This document shows, one piece after another, positions 57,363 through 64,000 of a stretch of DNA of 64,000 nucleotides (within the stretch, counting starts at the first letter, position 1; every line of letters begins with the position of its first letter). The position numbers and the translations under genes are program-made. This DNA comes from Tepidanaerobacter syntrophicus (GTDB lineage: Bacteria; Bacillota; Thermosediminibacteria; Thermosediminibacterales; Tepidanaerobacteraceae). The stretch spans positions 1 to 64,000 of the forward strand of contig NZ_DF976995.1 in the NCBI RefSeq assembly GCF_001485475.2, read 5' to 3'. Under the pieces are notes generated by a model. The model did not search any database. It was not told the origin of the DNA and was given only the letters and a program-made list of their open reading frames with translations.

Positions 57363-58130
57363 TTGATACGAGGTCTTTATACAGGGGCTTCAGGAATGAT
57401 TTCTGAAATGAATAAAACAGATGTTATATCAAACAATCTTGCCAATGCAAGCACTACAGGTTTTAAGAAAGACAGGGCGGTTTTTAAGGCGTTTCCAGAA
57501 ATGGATATTCATCGGATAAACGATCCGATAAGATCCGGCATAAATAGGTTGGTTGACCCAAGACCTTTTATCGGTTCTATGGGCACAGGCGCTATAACAG
57601 ACGAAGTAAGCACAGATTTTTCTCAAGGTCCCATAAAAACTACATCAAATCCGCTGGATATAGCATTAAGCGGTGAAGGGTTCTTTAGTGTCCAGACTCC
57701 TGAAGGTATAAGATATACCAGAGACGGCAGCTTTACTACAGATACGAACAATTTTCTTATAACAAAAGAAGGCTATTATGTTTTAGGCCAAAACGGGCTC
57801 ATTGAGCTAAATGGCGAAAGCGATATTATCATAAACCGCCAGGGAGAAATATTTGCAGATGGTGAGATAGTAGACAGACTTCAAATAGTAGATTTTGAAG
57901 ATAAGGGAAACCTTGAAAAACAGGGAGACAATTTGTATATGGCAAACGCTCAAGACATAGCATCTGTTGCTGAAGTAATTCAAGGAGCCCTGGAAAGCTC
58001 AAATGTTAATACTATTTCAGAGATGGTTGACTTAATTACTACTTCAAGGGCCTATGAAGCCAGTCAAAAGGTAATAACTACACATGATGAACTTTTAGGA
58101 AAGGCAGTAAATGATATAGCTGCAATATAA
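57363..58130 (+). CDS. flgF: Flagellar basal-body rod protein FlgF-like
   Basis: The 256-residue protein of the rod/hook family has N-terminal SNNLANASTTGFKKDR and C-terminal VDLITTSRAYEASQKVI, the parts that form the axial coiled coils. The frame is open to ATG 57345, but GGGGAGGTGG lies inside that stretch as the ribosome binding site of TTG 57363. It corresponds to flhO of B. subtilis. Confidence 0.9.
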   Translation: MIRGLYTGASGMISEMNKTDVISNNLANASTTGFKKDRAVFKAFPEMDIHRINDPIRSGINRLVDPRPFIGSMGTGAITDEVSTDFSQGPIKTTSNPLDIALSGEGFFSVQTPEGIRYTRDGSFTTDTNNFLITKEGYYVLGQNGLIELNGESDIIINRQGEIFADGEIVDRLQIVDFEDKGNLEKQGDNLYMANAQDIASVAEVIQGALESSNVNTISEMVDLITTSRAYEASQKVITTHDELLGKAVNDIAAI

Positions 58131-58142
58131 TCTTTATCTTTT

Positions 58143-58195
58143 AGGGCCGGACTGAATATTCAGAGGCCCTCCACTGCCGACCGACTGAAGCAGTG
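58143..58195 (+). other. Two tandem hairpins between flgF and flgG
   Basis: AGGGCC (58143-) pairs with GGCCCT around the palindrome CTGAATATTCAG. A second hairpin follows with CACTGC (58172-58177) and GCAGTG (58190-58195). No T-run follows, so they look like processing or stabilising structures. Confidence 0.5.
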
Positions 58196-58219
58196 AGATT
58201 TATTAAGGAGGGACAGCCT

Positions 58220-59026
58220 ATGATGCGCGCACTTTGGAGCGCAAGTTCTGGAATGCAGGCACAACAGCTCAATATGGATGTTACATCAAATAATCTGGCT
58301 AATGTAAATACCGCCGGATTTAAAAAAAGCCGTGCCGAGTTTAAAGACTTAATGTATGAGACATTAAAACAGCCGGATGTATACCAGCAAGGTTTAGGGA
58401 CGCCGGTGGGACTTCAGGTAGGCCTTGGAGTAAAACCGTCGGCGACGGGAAGGGACTTTAGTGAAGGCAATATTCAACCTACAGGCAATACCTTTGATGT
58501 GGCGATAGAAGGTCAAGGGTTTTTTATGGTGGAAAAGCCTGATGAGAAGTTGGCTTTTACTAGAGATGGCTCCTTTAAGCTTTCATTAGACGGCACTGAT
58601 CGAAATCTGGTAACATCAGAAGGCTATTATGTTTTAGGCCCTGATGAGGACTACATAACAATTCCGGAAGAATACACTGACGTTACTATCTCGTCAGATG
58701 GTCTTATAACAGGCCAAAACGAAGATGGGACAATAGAAGAGCTGGGCCAGATAGGCATTGTAAAATTCTTAAACCCTGAAGGCCTTCTGGCTATTGGAGA
58801 TAATCTTTATGAGGCAACAGCGGCTTCAGGTGATTATATACCTAAAGAAGATCCGACAGATGCAGGTTATGGTACCCTTGCTCAAGGCTTTTTAGAAATG
58901 TCGAATGTTCAAGTAGTAGAAGAAATGGTAAATCTCATCATTGCCCAGAGAGCCTATGAAGTAAATACAAAAGCTGTTCAAGCATCTGACGAGATGCTCA
59001 GCCAAGCAAATAATCTAAAGAGATAG
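58220..59026 (+). CDS. flgG: Flagellar basal-body rod protein FlgG-like
   Basis: The 268-residue distal-rod-type protein has MRALWSASSGMQAQQ and VTSNNLANVNTAGFKKSRAE at the N-terminus, EGQGFFMVE in the middle and VNLIIAQRAYEVNTKAVQ at the end. AAGGAGG at 58205-58211 places the start at ATG 58220, not at the GTG at 58193. It corresponds to flhP of B. subtilis. Confidence 0.93.
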   Translation: MMRALWSASSGMQAQQLNMDVTSNNLANVNTAGFKKSRAEFKDLMYETLKQPDVYQQGLGTPVGLQVGLGVKPSATGRDFSEGNIQPTGNTFDVAIEGQGFFMVEKPDEKLAFTRDGSFKLSLDGTDRNLVTSEGYYVLGPDEDYITIPEEYTDVTISSDGLITGQNEDGTIEELGQIGIVKFLNPEGLLAIGDNLYEATAASGDYIPKEDPTDAGYGTLAQGFLEMSNVQVVEEMVNLIIAQRAYEVNTKAVQASDEMLSQANNLKR

Positions 59027-59040
59027 AGGAGTAGTACAAA

Positions 59041-59352
59041 GTGGACATATTACCGATTAACACACTGAATCCTGAAGCTGAATCCTTTGTTTCAAACATT
59101 GATAAGTTAAAAGATAAAAAAAGTGATGATGAGGACCTTAAAGAAGTTTGCCAACAGTTTGAGTCTATATTTTTAAACTACCTGCTAAAATCAATGCGAG
59201 ATACAGTGCCTGATGGGGGCATGTTCAAGAAGGGAATAGCTTTTGATATTGTCCAATCTATGCACGATAGCGCTTTAAGCGAAGAAATCGCTAAAAGCGG
59301 AGGAATAGGTCTTGCAGAACAATTATATGCTCAGCTTTCAAAATACGAATAA
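59041..59352 (+). CDS. Rod-binding protein, FlgJ N-terminal-like
   Basis: The 103-residue protein matches only the rod-binding (cap) domain of FlgJ: EVCQQFESIFLNYLLKSMRD and AKSGGIGLAEQLYAQLSK. The muramidase domain of enteric FlgJ is absent, as is common in Firmicutes. GTG start, 14 bases after flgG. It probably caps the growing rod. Confidence 0.88.
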   Translation: MDILPINTLNPEAESFVSNIDKLKDKKSDDEDLKEVCQQFESIFLNYLLKSMRDTVPDGGMFKKGIAFDIVQSMHDSALSEEIAKSGGIGLAEQLYAQLSKYE

Positions 59353-59374
59353 TTGATATAACATTTTTAAACAA

Positions 59375-59400
59375 AAGGACGAACTTTAGGGTTCGTCCTT
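59375..59400 (+). terminator. Hairpin after the flagellar rod genes
   Basis: AAGGACGAAC (59375-59384) pairs with GTTCGTCCTT (59391-59400). The T-tract is missing, so it may act as a weak terminator or a 3' end stabiliser. Confidence 0.55.
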
Positions 59401-59437
59401 GATAGTATTGTGTAATTTGTTTGAAAGGATGATAGAG

Positions 59438-59863
59438 ATGCTGGATATTGATGAAGTAAAAAAGATTATACCCCACAGATATCCATTCTTGCTGATAGAC
59501 GGGATATTAGAGTTAGAAGCAGGAAAAAGAGCTGTGGGAATTAAAAATGTATCGGCAAATGAAGAATTTTTTCAAGGCCATTTTCCGCAAAAAGCTGTAA
59601 TGCCGGGAGTTCTCATTGTGGAAGCCCTTGCTCAGGTAGGAGCATGTGCCATTTTAAGCCTTGAGGAAAACAAGGGGAAAGTAGCGCTTTTTGCAGGAAT
59701 CGACAAAATGAGATTCAAACGCCAAGTAAAGCCTGGCGATCAGTTAAGATTAGAGGTGGAACTTACAAAAATAAAAGGTTCCGTTGGAAAAGGTTCAGCA
59801 AAAGCAACAGTAGATGGTGAAATAGCAGCTTGTGGAGAACTTATGTTTGCAATAAGCAAATAA
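59438..59863 (+). CDS. fabZ: 3-hydroxyacyl-ACP dehydratase
   Basis: FabZ dehydrates 3-hydroxyacyl-ACP in fatty-acid elongation. The roughly 141-residue hot-dog protein shows the catalytic His in [11 protein letters not shown] and Glu in [22 protein letters not shown] lies before ATG 59438; longer in-frame starts back to 59399 lie in the region of the upstream hairpin and are unlikely. A lone fabZ after flagellar genes is also the B. subtilis arrangement. Confidence 0.95.
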   Translation: MLDIDEVKKIIPHRYPFLLIDGILELEAGKRAVGIKNVSANEEFFQGHFPQKAVMPGVLIVEALAQVGACAILSLEENKGKVALFAGIDKMRFKRQVKPGDQLRLEVELTKIKGSVGKGSAKATVDGEIAACGELMFAISK

Positions 59864-59885
59864 AATCTTATAGGAGGCGAATAAA

Positions 59886-60197
59886 TTGCAGTTTTACTTG
59901 ATAAGCGGTTTAATTTTTGCGTTTCTTGTAGCAATTTTTGCTCTCTGGAATTCTGCCCAGGTAGTTATTCGGTTTCCGCTTCTTGGAGAATTTGCCACAT
60001 CTCAGGCTTTGGTTATAATAGGTTCCGCAATGCTGGGAGCGCTTATTATAATGGTAGTAGGCCTTGTAAGAAGCTTTAAAATGGGTCAGAAGATAAAGAA
60101 ACAGGATAGATTAATAAGGGATTACGAAGAAATTATAGACAACTTGAAGAGACAACTTGAAGAAAAACAATCTCAAAAAGATCAGGGCAATAAATAG
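59886..60197 (+). CDS. LapA-domain membrane protein
   Basis: The 103-residue protein has two transmembrane segments (YLISGLIFAFLVAIFALWNS and ALVIIGSAMLGALIIMVVGL) and a charged cytoplasmic coiled coil to the end. This is the lipopolysaccharide-assembly-protein-A-like (DUF1049) build, widely found also in Gram-positives, where its role is unclear. TTG start behind GGAGGCG. Confidence 0.8.
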   Translation: MQFYLISGLIFAFLVAIFALWNSAQVVIRFPLLGEFATSQALVIIGSAMLGALIIMVVGLVRSFKMGQKIKKQDRLIRDYEEIIDNLKRQLEEKQSQKDQGNK

Positions 60198-60236
60198 ATA
60201 TAATCAGGTATTGGCTAGATTCGAAGGTGCTTAAAA

Positions 60237-61976
60237 ATGAAAAAACTTCTAGTGTATATAAAGCCTTACTGGAAATTAGCGATTCTAGGACCGTTTGCGA
60301 TGTTTGTTGAGGTTGCATGTGATTTAATGCAGCCAAACCTTATGTCTCAAATAGTGGACGAAGGCATAAAAACAGGAAATTTGGATTTTGTCATTAAAAC
60401 CGGTTTACATATGGTGTTAATAGCGATTATTGGCATAGCCGGCGGCATAGGTTGTTCTTTTTTTGCAGGCATAGTATCTCAAAGCTTTGGAGCGGATTTG
60501 AGAGAAGATCTATATCGAAGAGTGGAGAATTTTTCGTTTAAAAATATTGACGAATTTACTACAGGTTCACTTATAACCAGACTTACAAACGATGTGGTTC
60601 AGCTTCAGACTGCAGTTCTTGTAATGATGCGAATGATGGTGAGAACTCCACTGCTGCTGGTAGGCAGTTTTATTATGGCAGTTAGAATAAATGCAAGACT
60701 TGCTCTAATACTTATAGTTTGCCTGCCGATATTGCTGATTCTAGGGTACCTGCTGATAAAAAAAGCTATGCCGTTTTTTACTAAAGTACAGCAAGCCCTT
60801 GACAAGGTAAATACGATTTTGCAGGAAAATCTAGCCGGAATCAGAGTTGTCAAAGCCTTTGTAAGGGGAGAATATGAAAAGCAAAAATTTAATAAAGCAA
60901 ATGATAATTTGACAAGACTAAATATAATGGCATCTAGGATGGTTGGCCTTACAATGCCGCTGATGTTTCTCGTGATGAATATGTGTATTGCGGCTGCTTT
61001 GTGGTTTGGCGGAATGAATGTAAATATTGGAACAATGCAGACAGGGGAAGTTATAGCTTTTATAAACTACCTGACACAAATACTTTTTTCGCTGCTTAGA
61101 GTGGGCTTTATGCTGATTTTCTTCTCAAGAGCGAAAGTATCGGCAGACCGTGTCATAGAAATACTTTCTACAACTCCAGAAATTGTAAGCGGTTCCTGCG
61201 ATTCCCCTGTAGAAAAAGGAAAAGTTGAATTTAAAGATGTTTATTTTTCATACAGCGAAAAACAAGAGCCGGTTCTTAAAGATATAAATTTTACAGCTCT
61301 TCCCGGCCAAACGATTGCAATAATTGGCACTACCGGCTCAGGCAAAACAACTCTTGTAAATCTTATTCCACGCTTTTACGATGTTACAAGCGGCAGCGTA
61401 TTGGTAGATGATATAGATGTTAGAGAGAGAAATCTTAAAGTATTGCGCAGCGCTATAGGCATCGTTCCTCAAAACCCCCTGCTTTTTTCAGGAACAATAA
61501 TAGAGAATATTAAATGGGGAAAAGAAGATGCTACGGAAGAAGAAGTAATAGCGGCAGCAAAAGCTGCCCAGGCCCATGATTTTATAATGAGTTTTCCCGA
61601 AAATTACAATACCGTTTTAGGACAAAGAGGAGTAAATCTGTCCGGTGGCCAAAAACAGCGTCTTACAATTGCTCGAGCCCTGCTTAGAAAACCTGCCATC
61701 CTTATACTGGACGACAGCACAAGCGCCGTCGATGTTACAACAGAGACTCGAATACAAAAAGCTTTAAAAGAATGGATGAAAGACAAAACATGTTTTATCA
61801 TAACCTCCAGGATAAGTTCGGCCATATCAGCTGATGACATATTAGTCATGGAAGAGGGCCAGATTATTGGAAGAGGGACGCATTCTGAGTTAATAGAGTC
61901 ATGCGCCATTTATCAAGAAATTTATCATTCTCAAATGGACAAGCTTATAGAGGGTACAGCCGAGGGGGCGATATAA
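60237..61976 (+). CDS. ABC exporter half-transporter, degenerate ATPase site
   Basis: The 579-residue protein has six transmembrane helices (1-300) and an ATPase domain. Walker A GTTGSGKTT (364-372) and LSGGQ (468-472) are intact, but the catalytic Glu after Walker B is Asp493 (LDDSTS) and the H-loop His is Ser524 (ITSRIS). These are the usual changes in the inactive half of heterodimeric exporters such as TM287/288 or BmrCD. It is followed directly by its partner. Confidence 0.92.
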   Translation: MKKLLVYIKPYWKLAILGPFAMFVEVACDLMQPNLMSQIVDEGIKTGNLDFVIKTGLHMVLIAIIGIAGGIGCSFFAGIVSQSFGADLREDLYRRVENFSFKNIDEFTTGSLITRLTNDVVQLQTAVLVMMRMMVRTPLLLVGSFIMAVRINARLALILIVCLPILLILGYLLIKKAMPFFTKVQQALDKVNTILQENLAGIRVVKAFVRGEYEKQKFNKANDNLTRLNIMASRMVGLTMPLMFLVMNMCIAAALWFGGMNVNIGTMQTGEVIAFINYLTQILFSLLRVGFMLIFFSRAKVSADRVIEILSTTPEIVSGSCDSPVEKGKVEFKDVYFSYSEKQEPVLKDINFTALPGQTIAIIGTTGSGKTTLVNLIPRFYDVTSGSVLVDDIDVRERNLKVLRSAIGIVPQNPLLFSGTIIENIKWGKEDATEEEVIAAAKAAQAHDFIMSFPENYNTVLGQRGVNLSGGQKQRLTIARALLRKPAILILDDSTSAVDVTTETRIQKALKEWMKDKTCFIITSRISSAISADDILVMEEGQIIGRGTHSELIESCAIYQEIYHSQMDKLIEGTAEGAI

Positions 61977-63800
61977 ATGGTGCGACAAGGCGGTTTCGGC
62001 AGCCCCGGACGCCGCCATCGGCGGTACACGTCAACTGGCGATTCTACAATTAAAGATTCTAGAAAAACATTACAAAGGCTATGGTCCTACCTTGGCCGCC
62101 AAAAACTAGGGCTAATTACAGTTTTTTTGATGGTGCTTGCAAGCTCGGCGTTAAACCTTGCATCGCCGTATCTTTTAGGTCGAGGCATTGATGCAATGAA
62201 CTTAGGAAAAGAAAAAGTGGATTTTGCAAGTCTTAAAGTCACAGTGTTTTTGCTAATTGGTGCATATTTATTAGGGACCCTGACAACTGCCGTGCAAACA
62301 TATATAATGGCGTCAGTTGCCCAAAACACTGTAAGGGATTTAAGAAGAGATCTATTTGCTAAAATACAGACACTTCCTATACGCTTTTTTGACACCAGAT
62401 CCCGCGGCGAAATAATGAGCAGGTCTACTAATGATATAGATAATATAAACCAAATTTTAAACCAAAGCATTATTCAGATATTCTCAAGCATACTTATGGT
62501 TGCAGGCTCTCTTTTTATGATGTTTTGGATAAGCCCGCTTCTTACATTTCTAAATTTGATAATTGCACCTGTTGGATTTTTACTAACAAGAAAAATAGCC
62601 GCTTTTACCCATCAACAATTTGAATTGCAGCAGGAAGCCTTAGGTGACTTAAATGGTTACATCGAAGAGACAGTAACCGGCCAAAAGGTTATAAAGGCCT
62701 TTGGCCGTGAACAAAATGTGATTGAAAGCTTTAGAGAAATTAATAAACGCTACAGATCAGCCGCTGTACGAGCCCAAATTTTGTCAGGAATAGTTCCGCC
62801 TTTAATGAATACCATGGGAAACTTAAGTTTTGCAACAGTGGCAGGCGTCGGCGGCTGGCTGGCTTTAAGGGGTATAGTAAGTGTTGGGAATATCGCAAGT
62901 CTTTTAAACTACTCAAAACAGCTTAATCGCCCCCTAAACGAGATAGCAGATCAATTTAATATGATACAATCTGCTGTGGCCGGCGCAGAACGAGTTTTTG
63001 AAATAATGGATGAATCATCAGAGACAGACGATCCCCTAGAAATATACGCCCCTGAAAACTGGGAAGGAAATGTAGTTTTCGATGATATAACATTTGGATA
63101 TGAAAAAGATAAACCTGTCCTAAAAAATATAACAATACAAGCTCTGCCGGGACAAACTGTTGCACTTGTTGGCCCTACCGGAGCAGGCAAAACTACTGTG
63201 GTTAACTTGCTGATGAGATTTTATGATCCGGATTCTGGAAAAATTTGCGTAGACAACTACAACATTAGGCAAGTAAAAAAGGACAATATCCGAAAGGCTT
63301 CCAGCATGGTATTACAAGATACGCATTTATTTTCAGATACAGTAATGGAAAATATTCGTTATGGCCGCTTAGATGCCACAGATGAAGAAGTAATAAAGGC
63401 TGCCCAGATTGCAGGCGCACATTCCTTTATATCTCATTTACCTCAAGGATATAATACTCTCTTATCAAGGGATGGTGGAAATCTAAGCCAAGGACAAAGA
63501 CAAATGTTAGCTATTGCGCGGGCCGCTCTTGCTAATCCCACAATTTTAATATTAGATGAAGCCACAAGTAACGTAGATACAAGAACTGAAATCAAAATTC
63601 AAAAAGCTATGAAAATTCTTATGGAAGGACGCACGAGTTTTGTAATCGCTCATAGACTCAGCACTATTCGCGATGCTGATGAAATAGTTGTAATTAATGA
63701 GGGAAGAATAGTGGAAAGGGGCACTCATGAGCAGCTAATAGAAAAGAAAGGCTTCTATTACGGCCTGTGTAAAAGCCAGCAGCACGGATACCAAATTTAA
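61977..63800 (+). CDS. ABC exporter half-transporter, catalytic site
   Basis: The 607-residue partner has an N-terminal basic extension, six transmembrane helices and an ATPase domain with Walker A GPTGAGKTT, Walker B plus Glu in ILDEATSNVD and H-loop IAHRLSTI. Its signature is LSQGQ instead of LSGGQ, so the composite site with the partner's LSGGQ is the active one. The stop of the first gene and the start of this one touch. Substrate (drug, lipid or peptide) is unknown. Confidence 0.92.
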   Translation: MVRQGGFGSPGRRHRRYTSTGDSTIKDSRKTLQRLWSYLGRQKLGLITVFLMVLASSALNLASPYLLGRGIDAMNLGKEKVDFASLKVTVFLLIGAYLLGTLTTAVQTYIMASVAQNTVRDLRRDLFAKIQTLPIRFFDTRSRGEIMSRSTNDIDNINQILNQSIIQIFSSILMVAGSLFMMFWISPLLTFLNLIIAPVGFLLTRKIAAFTHQQFELQQEALGDLNGYIEETVTGQKVIKAFGREQNVIESFREINKRYRSAAVRAQILSGIVPPLMNTMGNLSFATVAGVGGWLALRGIVSVGNIASLLNYSKQLNRPLNEIADQFNMIQSAVAGAERVFEIMDESSETDDPLEIYAPENWEGNVVFDDITFGYEKDKPVLKNITIQALPGQTVALVGPTGAGKTTVVNLLMRFYDPDSGKICVDNYNIRQVKKDNIRKASSMVLQDTHLFSDTVMENIRYGRLDATDEEVIKAAQIAGAHSFISHLPQGYNTLLSRDGGNLSQGQRQMLAIARAALANPTILILDEATSNVDTRTEIKIQKAMKILMEGRTSFVIAHRLSTIRDADEIVVINEGRIVERGTHEQLIEKKGFYYGLCKSQQHGYQI

Positions 63801-63873
63801 AGTTATTGTGAAATCCGGTGCTTGCAAATACATAGACAAGTGTGTTAATATGATGATACAAATTAATATTTTA

Positions 63874-64000
63874 GCGATGAATGAGCAAAGTAGCAGTTTT
63901 AGGTCACAGTTTCAAGAGAGCAATCCGGACGGTGGAAGGGTGCGTGCCAAAACAAGCAAATTACACTCAGGAGTTTTTTTAGCTACGCTGCAGATAATGA
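63874..64000 (+). ncRNA. T-box leader, 5' part
   Basis: The order GATGAATGAGCAAAGTAGC, then AGAGAG at about 63915-63920 and GGTGGAAGGGTG at about 63931-63942, matches stem I of T-box leaders that sense uncharged tRNA. The specifier codon, antiterminator and T-box sequence lie beyond the window, so the amino acid cannot be given. Confidence 0.65.

Overview
The window is a gene-dense, AT-rich stretch of a low-GC Gram-positive anaerobe (class Clostridia). The basis is the gene order around rpmE-prfA-prmC-upp and murA-mbl-flgFG-fabZ, the many TTG and GTG starts behind strong AGGAGG-type ribosome binding sites, sigma-A promoters, a T-box leader at the right edge and flagellar rod genes. The overall look (V/A-type ATPase, uronate and sialate catabolism, a corrinoid protein) recalls thermophilic Thermoanaerobacterales such as Tepidanaerobacter. 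That genus guess is only an impression. No rRNA, tRNA, CRISPR array or insertion sequence is visible.

Layout. 1-211: 5' end of a corrinoid-protein gene on the minus strand. 504-6975: uronate/glycerate catabolism, with an IclR regulator divergent from kduD-kduI, then glycerate kinase, a D-2-hydroxyacid dehydrogenase and a CdaR-type regulator. 7278-13372: a BMP-type (nucleoside-like) ABC importer followed by an ECF S-component and type III pantothenate kinase. 13504-14478: a dihydrouridine synthase. 14589-17135: a three-gene unit of HTH protein, uncharacterised protein and a reductase resembling cyanobacterial acyl-ACP reductase (AAR). 17263-24496: two MFS carriers around a LigB-like/AMMECR1 fusion, proBA and the AmmeMemoRadiSam radical SAM enzyme. 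24600-31688: the conserved translation/nucleotide block rpmE-yqhQ-prfA-prmC-sua5-ywlE-rpiB-glyA-upp.

31869-39314 is a sialic-acid catabolic cassette: nanA, SGNH esterase, sugar ABC importer without an ATPase, nanE, nanK and an RpiR regulator. 39759-41171 encodes a soluble chemoreceptor with a zinc-binding CZB domain. 41200-43920 carries dCMP deaminase, tagO/wecA and UDP-GlcNAc 2-epimerase. 44172-53115 carries atpZ and a complete nine-subunit V/A-type ATPase with a sodium-binding signature in its K subunit. 53262-59863 holds a family 2 glycosyltransferase, murA, LD-carboxypeptidase, mreB/mbl, flgF, flgG, a FlgJ-like rod protein and fabZ. 59886-63800 holds a LapA-domain protein and a heterodimeric ABC exporter. 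The window ends in a T-box-like leader.

The most interesting points are: (i) the AAR-like reductase in its own apparently self-regulated three-gene unit; (ii) a V/A-type ATPase at the chromosomal position where related Firmicutes carry the F-type atp operon, with atpZ still in front; (iii) a perfect TGTGA-N6-TCACA palindrome filling the -35/-10 spacer of the promoter upstream of that operon; (iv) two genes, an MFS carrier and the RpiR regulator, that appear to start at AUA codons; and (v) a sialate cassette inserted into an otherwise conserved housekeeping block.
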